A stretch of DNA of 64,000 nucleotides from Ignavibacteria bacterium (GTDB lineage Bacteria > Bacteroidota > Ignavibacteria > Ignavibacteriales > Melioribacteraceae): NCBI GenBank assembly GCA_012719345.1, contig JAAYAN010000125.1, positions 1 to 64,000 on the forward strand. The letters run 5' to 3'. Below the pieces are notes generated by a model. It ran no database searches. It had not been told where the DNA came from and was given only the letters and a program-made list of their open reading frames with translations. How positions within the stretch are numbered: position 1 is the first letter of the stretch; each line of letters begins with the position of its first letter. Position numbers and translations under genes: made by a program. Below, piece after piece: positions 26,133 through 34,900 of the stretch.

Positions 26133-28022
26133 TTATAATTTAATTATTGTACCGTTGGCTCCTGCAAGATAAATATTCCCGCTCGCGTCTTTAATTATTC
26201 TGTTAATATTTACAAAAGCTTTAGTATTTATTCTTTCCCAAGATTTACCGTTATCATTGCTTAAAAGGATTGTTCCTTTAGAACCAGATACATATATTTT
26301 ATCATCTACTTTTAAAATATCGCTTAATCCAACATTAACACCCGAATTGATAATTTTCCAATCCTTGCCTGCATTTTCCGATCGAAGAATAATTCCATTT
26401 CCGCCTGCAATTAAAACTGTATTTTTATCTATAAATTCTATTGAACGCAGATATTCGTTAGTAATTTTTTCAATTTTAGCCCAACTGTTCCCGCCATTTT
26501 TTGTGGCAAGTACTACTCCGTTCCATCCGCATATAAATCCGTTTTTCCCATCTGCAAAACAAATATCATATAGCATTTCCGATACTCCCGAATTAATCTG
26601 CTGCCAATTTTCTCCGGCATCTGATGTGGTTAATATCAGCCCTCGGTTACCTGCAATAAAACCTTTGTTTTTATTCAGGAAATGTACATCAAATAAACTT
26701 ATATTTTTATTAATATTTATTTTCGAAAAAGAACTGAATGCATCAACGCTTTTTAGTATAGTTGAATTTTCACCAATAATAAATCCTGTCTTACCGTCCT
26801 CATCAACATAAACCTGATTTAGATTGTCATTTCCGTCGTAATTTATTCTTTCCCAATTCAGTCCGGAATTAAAAGTCTTTAATATTGTTCCGTCCGCTCC
26901 TGCAGCAATTCCGTTTTTCGTATTAAAAAATTGTAATGAATTTATTGAACTTATAACACTTGTTTTTTGCAATTTCACTTTTGTATAATCAACCGCAAAC
27001 TCGCCTTGTGTTTCCGATTCTGCGGCAAATATCTCTTTTAATTTTTCCATTCCGTTTTCGGAATAAAATTTATCCACTTGATAAAAAACAAAATATCCCA
27101 AAACAATAAAAAATATTAAGAAAAGAAAGAATATAAGGAAAGAGTAAAACTTGTCGCTTTTCTTTTTCTTATTTACTGATTTTGTAAATTCCTGCTGGTA
27201 GTTATTTATAAACTTTTCGGCTTTTTCTGCAGTATCAAAAAAATCTTCGCATGTATTGTATCTTTCAGATGGTTCTTTTTTAAGCGCAGTTTGAACAAGA
27301 GTTTCAAGTTCATCTGGAATTGAAGGTCTAACAGAACTTACCAAAGGCGGCGCTTTTTTAAGGTGTCCGTCCATAACCTCGTATTCGGTTTCAAAATAAA
27401 ACGGAGGATACCCGGTAAGCATTTCATAAAGTGTTGCTCCTATCGAATAAATATCTGTGTGATGAGTAAGTTCAACACCTTTAATCTGCTCCGGACTCAT
27501 ATAATAAACAGTTCCAACCTTTGCGCCTGCCTGAGTTACACTTTTATCAAAAATAGATTTTGAAATTCCAAAATCCATAATTTTAGCAGTTCCGTCAACA
27601 CCAATTATTATATTAGATGGTTTTATATCCCTGTGGACAAATCCGCGCGAGTGAGCATATCCTACCCCTGAAAGCACATTTTTTAGAACATATAAACAAT
27701 CAAGGATATGCAGTTTCCCCTCTTCTCTTATTATTTTATCGAGACTGTCGCCTTCAACATATTCCATCACAATTCCGTGAATGCCTTTAAAATCAATAAA
27801 ACCGTAAACTGTAATAATATTCGGATGCGATAGTTGAGCTTGATGTTTAGCTTCCTTTTTAAACCTTTCAATAAAAGAAGGATTATCTATAATTTGCGAA
27901 TTTAAAATCTTAATTGCAACATATCGTTCAAGTTTAGTATCATAGGCTTTGTAAACGGTACCCATACCGCCTTTTCCTATAATAGATACAATTTTATAAT
28001 TTTCTATAAACGAATTAATCAT
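26133..28022 (-). CDS. Membrane Ser/Thr protein kinase with YCF48-like propeller sensor
   Basis: The 629-residue protein starts with a Hanks-type kinase domain (residues ~8-270): GKGGMGTVYKA, K38, HRDIKPSN (130-137), DFG (150-152) and SPEQIKG. A membrane helix spans ~292-316. The outer part (~340-629) has about six repeats of the form TxDAGxNW / SENAGKDW / NNGKSWERI, typical of YCF48/BNR beta-propellers. This is the plan of a transmembrane kinase that senses an outer ligand. Being directly upstream of murA, it may control wall synthesis; the ligand and targets are unknown. Confidence 0.92.
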   Translation of the reverse strand: MINSFIENYKIVSIIGKGGMGTVYKAYDTKLERYVAIKILNSQIIDNPSFIERFKKEAKHQAQLSHPNIITVYGFIDFKGIHGIVMEYVEGDSLDKIIREEGKLHILDCLYVLKNVLSGVGYAHSRGFVHRDIKPSNIIIGVDGTAKIMDFGISKSIFDKSVTQAGAKVGTVYYMSPEQIKGVELTHHTDIYSIGATLYEMLTGYPPFYFETEYEVMDGHLKKAPPLVSSVRPSIPDELETLVQTALKKEPSERYNTCEDFFDTAEKAEKFINNYQQEFTKSVNKKKKSDKFYSFLIFFLFLIFFIVLGYFVFYQVDKFYSENGMEKLKEIFAAESETQGEFAVDYTKVKLQKTSVISSINSLQFFNTKNGIAAGADGTILKTFNSGLNWERINYDGNDNLNQVYVDEDGKTGFIIGENSTILKSVDAFSSFSKININKNISLFDVHFLNKNKGFIAGNRGLILTTSDAGENWQQINSGVSEMLYDICFADGKNGFICGWNGVVLATKNGGNSWAKIEKITNEYLRSIEFIDKNTVLIAGGNGIILRSENAGKDWKIINSGVNVGLSDILKVDDKIYVSGSKGTILLSNDNGKSWERINTKAFVNINRIIKDASGNIYLAGANGTIIKL

Positions 28023-28145
28023 TATTCAGTGATGAAAATTTATTCGAAAAAACATATTAAATATAAACATTTATTTTTTTTAAATTTTATAATATTTGAG
28101 AACATTTTGAATGAGAATAAAAGCCGATATGAGTTTTTTTAAGAA

Positions 28146-28183
28146 CCCGGCAGCTAGAACGTTGGGCGGAGAAAACTGCCGGG
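28146..28183. other. GC-rich stem-loop with competing inner pairing
   Basis: CCCGGCAG (28146-28153) pairs perfectly with CTGCCGGG (28176-28183) around a 22-base loop containing AACGTT and GTTGGGC. GGCGG (28165-28169) can instead pair with CTGCC (28176-28180). The block is far richer in G and C than the flanks. It lies 112 bases after the STAS-like gene and 124 before the kinase start (both minus strand). No T run follows on either strand. It may be an RNA leader, a 3-prime structure or a short interspersed repeat. Confidence 0.5.
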
Positions 28184-28294
28184 CATTTGGTGGGTAAACT
28201 TACATTAAATTTCAAAACTTGTATGTAAAAATACATAATCAAAATTGGATGAACAAATTATTTTTTATTTTTTTTAATAATACATCTTAATCTT

Positions 28295-28669
28295 TTATAT
28301 ATGGTCTATTTCAAGCCATTTCACAGCTTCTTCTTCAGTTAAAAATTCTTTACAACGAAATCCTCTCATTTCTATAAATGCTGTTAACATACTATGACTG
28401 TTATCCATTGGATCAGCAACTAAAGCAACTTTTTTGTATTGGTGTTCATCCGGCGATGGCAGACTTTTAAAAGCAGAAACATAGTTATGTTTAGTAGTAT
28501 CAACATTCTTTACCTCGCGTACATCCGTCAAAAGTCTTTCAATTTTGTATTTTTTTCCCGCTTCGTTAGTGTCGGCAACAGATTTAATAAATATTTCATT
28601 AGTAATATCTTTTAAGTATTTAATTTTTACGAATTTTCTTGAATCTGATACACTAATCAAATAATCCAT
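28295..28669 (-). CDS. SpoIIAA/STAS-like domain protein
   Basis: A 124-residue soluble alpha/beta protein, with LLTDVREVKNVDTT in the middle, KKVALVADPMDNSHSM, and EFLTEEEAVKWLE near the end. This pattern matches the small SpoIIAA-like (STAS/Sec14-related) proteins found singly in many Bacteroidota. It has no clear conserved phospho-Ser in a DSS-type motif, so an anti-anti-sigma role is not shown. An AGGAGA site precedes the ATG. It stands alone, divergent from the uridine-kinase-like gene. Confidence 0.6.
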   Translation of the reverse strand: MDYLISVSDSRKFVKIKYLKDITNEIFIKSVADTNEAGKKYKIERLLTDVREVKNVDTTKHNYVSAFKSLPSPDEHQYKKVALVADPMDNSHSMLTAFIEMRGFRCKEFLTEEEAVKWLEIDHI

Positions 28670-28846
28670 TTGATATTCTCCTAGATTTACTTGTCTAAGT
28701 AATTTTGTTATAAATATATAATTTTTACATATTTTAATTTTCTCAACTAATGAATATCAAATAATCAGAATAAATTTTTTATTTTTTTTGCTTTTATTTT
28801 CACTAAATGAATTATTTTTAAATACTTATAAATTTAAGGTTTTAAT

Positions 28847-30193
28847 ATGAGTAATTCCAGATTAATATATGTAAAAAAAAGAAGCGGTGTTACCGTTCCT
28901 TTTAATCAGGAAAGAATAACAAATGCAATTTACCGCGCAGCAGTTGCAGTTGGCGGAAGAGATAAAATCATTGCCGAAAATTTAAGTAATATGGTTGTTG
29001 AATACCTCGAAAATAATTGCCGCGAAGAATGTGCCCCTCATATTGAAGAAATTCAGGATGCTGTTGAAAAAATTCTTATAGAAAACCGTCACGCAAAAGT
29101 TGCAAAGGCATTTATTCTATATCGCGAAGAAAAGGCTAAACGGCGGATGGCAGACAGTAAATTTGCAGCAATTGCATCGGATAATGTCCCATGGCAAAAA
29201 ATATGGTATGTTCTTAACTGGGCTGTTGATCATGGACTTGAAACTATTGATAAACTTAATGAAAGAATAATTAAAGGTGAATTTTCCCAAATTGTTCACG
29301 AAAGCGAAACTGCTTATGAAAATGATATTTTAACAGCTGCCGATAATATTAATGAAAGAGCTGATGAACTTAAAATGGTTTTTGTAAGCGGACCTTCTTC
29401 TTCCGGGAAAACTACAACCACTAAAAAGCTTGAAGAAAGACTTAATGCAAAAGGATTAAAATTGGTAGCTCTTAACGTTGATCATTATTTTTACGATTTG
29501 GAAATGCACCCAAAAGATGAATTCGGCGATTATGATTTTGAAACTCCTCAGGCACTTGATCTGGAAATGATAAATGAACATCTCGTAAAATTATGCAAAG
29601 GCGAAGAAGTAAAAATACCTTTTTACGATTTTAAAATCGGCAAACGTTACCTCGAGCATTCATCCCTGAAACTTGCCGGTAATGAAATCCTTCTTATTGA
29701 CAGTCTCCACGGACTTTATCCGCAGTTAAGCAAAGATATCAGCTCCGAAAATAAATTCCGCGTTTATATAGAACCTCTTTTGCAGATGAAAGGATCTGAC
29801 GGTAAATTTATAAAATGGACAGATTTACGTCTGATTAGAAGAATGCTCAGAGACAGCGTACACAGAGCTTACAATCCCCGCCAGACTCTAGAACACTGGC
29901 ATTACGTGCGTTCCAGCGAAATGCGAAATATTATTCCTTATCAAAGCTCGGCAGATTATATAATCAACAGCGGTATGCCATACGAAATACCATTATACAA
30001 GGCGCGTATATTTAACGAATTTGTTAATTGGGAAAAAGAATACAAAAATAATCCTTTGCGCGAAGATGCATACGAAAGAGCTTACAGAGTCAGGAATTTC
30101 CTTGAAAGCTGCGAAGCTTTAAAAGACGATTCTGCTGTTCCGCATAACTCCGTTTTACGCGAATTTATTGGCGGAAGCAGTTATAAATACTAA
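28847..30193 (+). CDS. ATP-cone / uridine kinase-like P-loop fusion protein
   Basis: Residues ~6-98 of 448 form an ATP-cone, the dATP/ATP-sensing domain of ribonucleotide reductases and NrdR (VKKRSGVTVPFNQERI, then AFILYREEKAKRR). A ~75-residue linker domain follows. Residues ~176-400 are a uridine kinase / phosphoribulokinase-type P-loop domain: GPSSSGKTT at 182-190, NVDHYFYD, DFETPQALDLE, PFYDFKIGKR and LLIDSLHGLYP. The likely role is a nucleotide-regulated kinase, but the phosphorylated substrate is not known. It stands as a single plus-strand gene between minus-strand operons. Confidence 0.83.
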   Translation: MSNSRLIYVKKRSGVTVPFNQERITNAIYRAAVAVGGRDKIIAENLSNMVVEYLENNCREECAPHIEEIQDAVEKILIENRHAKVAKAFILYREEKAKRRMADSKFAAIASDNVPWQKIWYVLNWAVDHGLETIDKLNERIIKGEFSQIVHESETAYENDILTAADNINERADELKMVFVSGPSSSGKTTTTKKLEERLNAKGLKLVALNVDHYFYDLEMHPKDEFGDYDFETPQALDLEMINEHLVKLCKGEEVKIPFYDFKIGKRYLEHSSLKLAGNEILLIDSLHGLYPQLSKDISSENKFRVYIEPLLQMKGSDGKFIKWTDLRLIRRMLRDSVHRAYNPRQTLEHWHYVRSSEMRNIIPYQSSADYIINSGMPYEIPLYKARIFNEFVNWEKEYKNNPLREDAYERAYRVRNFLESCEALKDDSAVPHNSVLREFIGGSSYKY

Positions 30194-30244
30194 TGTATAA
30201 TTAATGAAATAATTCTCCAGTATTTAAATAACCGATTATACATT
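30192..30244. other. AT-rich inverted repeat between convergent genes
   Basis: AATGTATAAT (30192-30201) and ATTATACATT (30235-30244) are perfect 10 bp inverted copies separated by 33 bases, starting at the stop of the plus-strand kinase and ending just before the end of speA. It may form a weak shared 3-prime hairpin. Confidence 0.35.
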
Positions 30245-30249
30245 ATAAA

Positions 30250-32142
30250 TTATTCTAAATAAGTGTATCCGTAGAGACCGGAACGATAATTTGAAAGGAA
30301 TTCTTTTCCTTCTTCAGTTGTAATTGTTCCTGCTTTTACTGATGAAGTAACCCACATTTCAACTGTTCTAACCATTTTTTTAGGATTATACTGAACATAA
30401 TCCAAAACTTCTGCAACTGTCTCCCCGTCAATAATCTGGTCTATACTGTATCCTTTTTCATCAACCGAAACGTGTACGGCATTTGTATCCCCGAACAAAT
30501 TGTGAAGATCTCCCAAAATCTCCTGATATGCACCGACAAGAAAAACCCCGATGTAATAAGGTTCTTTTGCTTTTAATGAATGAACAGGCAGATAGTAAGA
30601 AAAATTCCTTGTGGAAATAAAGTTATCAATCTTTCCGTCGGAATCGCAAGTAATATCCTGAATAGTAGCTCTGCGTTCAGGCTTTTCATCAAGCCGTTGA
30701 ATAGGTATTATTGGAAATATCTGATCAATTGCCCAAGAATCGGGTAATGATTGAAACAGCGAAAAGTTACAAAAATATTTATCCGATAAAAGTTTTGGCA
30801 GACTTAAAAGTTCCTCGGGCACATGTTTAATTCCTGCTGTCATCTGATGGATTTCTTTGGCAATTGTCCAGAATAATCTTTCAATTTGAGCACGGGTTTT
30901 CAAATCAAGCAATCCCAGACTGAATCTATCAAGTGCTTCTTCCCGAATTTGCATTGCATCGTGCCAGGTTTCAAGCATGCTTCGCTGGTTTAACGATTCC
31001 CACAACGAATATAATTCCCGTAAAAGTTCGTGATCTTCTTCTCCAATTTCATCTTCTTCTGTCCATGTAGGTATTGTTGTTGATTCCAATACTTCGAAAA
31101 TAAGCACCGAGTGATGGGCAGTTAACGATCTTCCGCTTTCGGTAACAATGTTTGGATGCGGCAGATTATTTTTATCGGCAGCATCAACCATTGTTGAAAC
31201 AGCATCGTTCAGGTATTCCTGAATGCTGTAATTAACGCTGCTTTCGCTGTATGCCGATCTTGTTCCGTCATAATCAACTCCAAGTCCGCCGCCGATATCA
31301 ACAAAATCAACATCAAAACCGCTTAATCTGAGCTGAACGTAAAATTGCGAAGCCTCGCGGAGTGCATTTTTTATTCTTCGGATTTTCGTAACCTGGCTTC
31401 CAATGTGAAAATGTATCAGGTGCAAACAATCTTTAAGTCCGTTATCTTCCATATATTCCAAAGCTTCCAAAAGTTCGCTGGATGATAACCCGAATTTGCT
31501 TACATCGCCGCCAGAATCTTCCCATTTCCCGCTTCCGCTGCTTGCAAGTTTTATTCTTATACCAAGATTCGGTTTAATTTTTAATCTTTTTGCAATTTTC
31601 GAAATCAATCTGAGTTCGTTTAATTTTTCTACAACAAGGAATATTCTTCTTCCCATTTTTTGAGCTAAAAGAGCAAGTTCGATATAATCTTCATCTTTGT
31701 ATCCGTTACAGATAATCAGAGAATTATTATCAGTGTTAATTGCAATTACAGCATGAAGTTCAGGTTTTGAACCAGCCTCGAGACCGATATTGAATTTCTT
31801 TCCGTGTCCTACAATTTCTTCAACAACGGGACGCATTTGGTTTACTTTTATCGGATAAATTACAAAATTTTGTCCCTTATAATCATATTCTTCGGAAGCT
31901 TGTTTAAAACAGCTTGCCATCTTTTCTATCCGATTATCCAGAATATCGGGAAATCTAATAAGAACCGGTGTAGAAACATCTCTAAGCTGTAGTTCTTCAA
32001 CAAGTTCTTTCAGCTCAATTTTTAATCCATCCTTTTTCGGTGTTACAACCACATTGCCTTTTTCATTTACCGAAAAGTAATTAATTCCCCATCCTTTAAT
32101 ATTATACAATTCTTCCGAATCTTCAATGCGCCATTTTCTCAT
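30250..32142 (-). CDS. speA: Biosynthetic arginine decarboxylase
   Basis: This 630-residue PLP enzyme has the SpeA length and plan. It converts arginine to agmatine for polyamine synthesis. The PLP Lys is K99 in VIYPIKVNQ. LEAGSKPEL, HFHIGSQV, VDIGGGLGVDYDG and TESGRSLTAHH are the expected barrel motifs. The C-terminal domain has GVFLVGAYQEILGDLHNLFGD, the second-site block with the conserved Asp. No other polyamine gene is next to it, so agmatine processing is encoded elsewhere. Confidence 0.96.
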   Translation of the reverse strand: MRKWRIEDSEELYNIKGWGINYFSVNEKGNVVVTPKKDGLKIELKELVEELQLRDVSTPVLIRFPDILDNRIEKMASCFKQASEEYDYKGQNFVIYPIKVNQMRPVVEEIVGHGKKFNIGLEAGSKPELHAVIAINTDNNSLIICNGYKDEDYIELALLAQKMGRRIFLVVEKLNELRLISKIAKRLKIKPNLGIRIKLASSGSGKWEDSGGDVSKFGLSSSELLEALEYMEDNGLKDCLHLIHFHIGSQVTKIRRIKNALREASQFYVQLRLSGFDVDFVDIGGGLGVDYDGTRSAYSESSVNYSIQEYLNDAVSTMVDAADKNNLPHPNIVTESGRSLTAHHSVLIFEVLESTTIPTWTEEDEIGEEDHELLRELYSLWESLNQRSMLETWHDAMQIREEALDRFSLGLLDLKTRAQIERLFWTIAKEIHQMTAGIKHVPEELLSLPKLLSDKYFCNFSLFQSLPDSWAIDQIFPIIPIQRLDEKPERRATIQDITCDSDGKIDNFISTRNFSYYLPVHSLKAKEPYYIGVFLVGAYQEILGDLHNLFGDTNAVHVSVDEKGYSIDQIIDGETVAEVLDYVQYNPKKMVRTVEMWVTSSVKAGTITTEEGKEFLSNYRSGLYGYTYLE

Positions 32143-32275
32143 AATATAAACTCATAATACGGTTAATAAAAGCTGACTAAAAAAGGTAAAATGTGTGTGA
32201 AAGTCAGTTGATAAAAAGGTTAAAATCCAATGCGAAAAATATATTTTTAGAACAGCAATTACAAGTAAATTTATT

Positions 32276-33832
32276 TTAAGTATTAATCATCTTAACTGCC
32301 ATTTCAGCGCATCTTTCGCCGTCAATCGCTGCTGAAACAATTCCGCCTGCATATCCTGCTCCTTCCCCGCAAGGAAACAATCCTGTTATTTGAGGGTGTT
32401 GTAATGTACCTGAATCGCGCGGAATACGAATTGGTGTACTGGTTCTTGTTTCGGCAGCAAGAATTTGAGCCTCGCAAGTATAATATCCTTTCATTTTATT
32501 CCCGAATATTCGCAGCCCTTTTTTTAATCTGTACGATATTTCATATGGTAAAACTTCATCATTTTTTACCGGAACTGTTCCCGGTATATATGATGTTTTA
32601 GGAAGCGTTGCCGAGATTTTATTTTCACAAAAATCTGTTACTCTTTGCGCAGGAGCTTTTTGAGTTTGCCCGTTTCTTTCAAAAGCTTTTTTTTCAATCT
32701 CTTTCTGATACATCAATCCGGCAAATTTGCCATAATCAGAATATTTTTTCCAGTCGCTTTCATCAATAGAAACTACAAGTCCGGAATTTGCATACGGAGA
32801 ATCGCGTCGTGAAACTGACATCCCGTTTAATACAAGTTCGCCCGGAGAAGTTGAAGCCGGTACAATTATTCCTCCGGGACACATACAAAACGAGTAAACG
32901 CCTTTTCCGTCAACTTGGCAGGTAAGGTTATAGCTTGCTGCAGATAAATTAGGATGCCTGATTGCAGAATGATATTGAATATTATCGATAATGCTTTGCG
33001 GGTGTTCAATTCTCACACCTGCAGCAAAAGGTTTTGCTTCAATAAAAATATTATGATTATCGAGAAGATAATATATGTCCCGAGCACTGTGACCGGTTGC
33101 CAGAATAACTGATTCGCCAGTAAATTCTGTAATTCCATTTACAATTACACCTTTTATTGAACTATGTTTAATAATTAAATCGGTTACTTTAGAGTTAAAA
33201 TGAACTTCACCCCCCGAAGATATAATAGTAGTTCTTATTTCCTGAATTATTTTCGGAAGTTTGTTTGAACCGATATGCGGATGCGCATCAATCATTATAT
33301 CGTTATCTGCGCCGTGTTTTACAAAAACATTTAATATCCTGTTTATATCTCCCCTTTTTTTTGATCGGGTATAGAGTTTACCGTCACTGTAAGTACCTGC
33401 TCCCCCTTCGCCAAAACAATAATTACTCTCTGAATTAACAACACCATTCTGCTGAATTTCGCGCAAATCCCGTCTCCTTTCACGCACATCTTTGCCTCTC
33501 TCCAACACAACCGGTATTAAGCCCAATTCAACACATCTTAATGCAGCAAACAAACCGGCAGGTCCGCTTCCTATAATAATAATTTGTTTTTTGTCACTCA
33601 CAACCGGATAATTTAACTGCATTTCGAGCAAAGGAGGATTTTCGTTAATAAAAACTTGATATCGCAAAATAAAATGTGGATTTTTACTGCGGGCATCTAC
33701 AGAGCGTTTTATTAATTTAACCGCGTTAATTTCCGAAATATCAATTCGCAAATTCCTGCTTATTATTTTTTTATGAAGCTCTGAATCCCCTGTTTGTTCA
33801 GGCTTAACTTGTATTTCTAATTCTTTAAACAA
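32276..33832 (-). CDS. FAD-dependent oxidoreductase, COG2509-type
   Basis: With the TTG at 33832 as start it has 518 residues. That TTG has a strong AAGGAGG site 5 bases upstream (33838-33844), whereas a further-upstream TTG at 33889 would put the site inside the gene. An N-terminal ~95-residue domain precedes the FAD fold with IIGSGPAGLFAALRC, LERG, SNYCFGEGGAGTYSDGKL, ATGHSARD and FPCGEGAGYAGGI near the end. This is the widespread family of uncharacterised flavoproteins (sometimes called FAD-dependent dehydrogenases); electron donor and acceptor are unknown. Confidence 0.85.
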   Translation of the reverse strand: MFKELEIQVKPEQTGDSELHKKIISRNLRIDISEINAVKLIKRSVDARSKNPHFILRYQVFINENPPLLEMQLNYPVVSDKKQIIIIGSGPAGLFAALRCVELGLIPVVLERGKDVRERRRDLREIQQNGVVNSESNYCFGEGGAGTYSDGKLYTRSKKRGDINRILNVFVKHGADNDIMIDAHPHIGSNKLPKIIQEIRTTIISSGGEVHFNSKVTDLIIKHSSIKGVIVNGITEFTGESVILATGHSARDIYYLLDNHNIFIEAKPFAAGVRIEHPQSIIDNIQYHSAIRHPNLSAASYNLTCQVDGKGVYSFCMCPGGIIVPASTSPGELVLNGMSVSRRDSPYANSGLVVSIDESDWKKYSDYGKFAGLMYQKEIEKKAFERNGQTQKAPAQRVTDFCENKISATLPKTSYIPGTVPVKNDEVLPYEISYRLKKGLRIFGNKMKGYYTCEAQILAAETRTSTPIRIPRDSGTLQHPQITGLFPCGEGAGYAGGIVSAAIDGERCAEMAVKMINT

Positions 33833-34019
33833 TATATCCTCCTTCCAGCTCGAAATATAACATTTACCGGAAATTAAATTGTGTAACAATTAAGTTTTTT
33901 ATTTAATCAAATCATTATTCAATTAAATAAAAATGGTTTTCATATTGATTGTTTTTATATATGGCTTTACGACGATAAAATGTAATTTTTAACTTTTCTA
34001 TAAATTTCTAAATATTTTG

Positions 34020-34048
34020 TTGCATTATTTTTGATACTGAGCTATATT
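34020..34048 (+). promoter_or_regulatory. Candidate promoter of tRNA-Val
   Basis: TTGCAT (34020-34025), a spacer of exactly 17 bases and TATATT (34043-34048) form a good sigma70-like promoter, placing the start about 15-20 bases before the mature tRNA. An overlapping TATTTTTG (34026-34033) also fits the Bacteroidota TAnnTTTG element, but without a suitably spaced upstream element. Confidence 0.5.
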
Positions 34049-34072
34049 AGAAGTCTAAATTTTGATTTGCTC

Positions 34073-34147
34073 GGGAGCATAGCTCAGCTGGTTCAGAGCA
34101 CCTGCCTTACAAGCAGGGGGTCCTTGGTTCGAATCCATGTGCTCCCA
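34073..34147 (+). tRNA. tRNA-Val (anticodon TAC)
   Basis: A complete cloverleaf of 75 bases: acceptor GGGAGCA paired with TGCTCCC, D-arm GCTCAGCTGGTTCAGAGC, anticodon stem CCTGC/GCAGG around loop CTTACAA (anticodon TAC, reading GUA and related valine codons), variable loop, and T-arm with GGTTCGAATCC. The 3-prime CCA is not encoded (discriminator A followed by CAA), so the CCA transferase must add it. Confidence 0.97.
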
Positions 34148-34179
34148 CAAAAAGCCGCTTTATTTGCGGCTTTTTTATT
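34148..34179 (+). terminator. Rho-independent terminator of tRNA-Val
   Basis: AAAAAGCCGC, a 7-base loop (TTTATTT), then GCGGCTTTTTTA: a GC stem flanked by A and T runs directly after the tRNA. It probably separates the tRNA from the protease gene at 34211. Confidence 0.92.
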
Positions 34180-34210
34180 TTGCTTAATTTCATAATTTTC
34201 ATTCTAATAT

Positions 34211-34897
34211 ATGAGTAAATTTTCCTCAAAAAATAAAACCATCATCGAAATAATTCTTTTAATATCATTCGGTATAATATTATATCTTTTTTGGAATTCC
34301 TGGTTTATTTATCCGATTAAATTATTCACAGTACTTGTTCACGAAATTTGTCACGGAATTGCAGCAGTTTTATCAGGCGGATCAATTTCTTCTATTGAAA
34401 TTAGTAAACTGCTCGGTGGTGAATGCCGAACTTACGGTGGTAATGTTTTTATTGTTGCTTCTTCGGGTTATCTCGGAAGTTTAATTACAGGTTTTATTCT
34501 TTTTATTTCTTCATATAATATTAAAAGAAGTATTATTGTTTGCACTATAATTTCCATAATTATTTTCTTATTTACTATTTCCTTTATTAAAGGAAGGTTT
34601 GGAATAATTTTTTCGCTCATATCGGCTGTCATTCTTTATTCATCACCACGCTATTTCCATAGCATCCTGCATTACTATTTCATAAGGTTTATTGGTTTTG
34701 CAAGTGTCTTTTATGTTTTAATTGATATTAAAGAAGATATTTTAACTAATGAAGTGAGAATTACCGATGCTCATATTTTAGCTCAATATTCCGGGATATC
34801 TCATCTTGCTTGGGGATTTATCTGGATTGCTGTATGTTTAATTCTTATTTTTTTACTGTTAAAATTCAGCATTAAAAAAGGCGCAACATTAAAATAG
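34211..34897 (+). CDS. M50B-like membrane metalloprotease family protein
   Basis: This 228-residue integral membrane protein has about six hydrophobic segments. HEICHGIAAVLSGGS places a HExxH zinc motif at 44-48 inside the second helix, typical of peptidase M50B-like proteins related to site-2 proteases. A possible Asp ligand in a later helix is VLIDIKED (~177). The substrate is unknown. The stop is only 3 bases from the stop of the convergent UMF1 gene, leaving no room for a terminator between them. Confidence 0.78.
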   Translation: MSKFSSKNKTIIEIILLISFGIILYLFWNSWFIYPIKLFTVLVHEICHGIAAVLSGGSISSIEISKLLGGECRTYGGNVFIVASSGYLGSLITGFILFISSYNIKRSIIVCTIISIIIFLFTISFIKGRFGIIFSLISAVILYSSPRYFHSILHYYFIRFIGFASVFYVLIDIKEDILTNEVRITDAHILAQYSGISHLAWGFIWIAVCLILIFLLLKFSIKKGATLK

Positions 34898-34900
34898 TTT

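Noticed and set aside
26257-26811. 184-codon plus-strand frame
   Set aside because: Antisense to the repeats of the kinase propeller; the long open frame is a by-product of the repeated codon pattern.
28161-28167. GTTGGGC resembling an integron attC core site (GTTRRRY)
   Set aside because: No matching RYYYAAC partner at attC spacing, no integrase and no cassette-like array; a chance 7-base match is likely.
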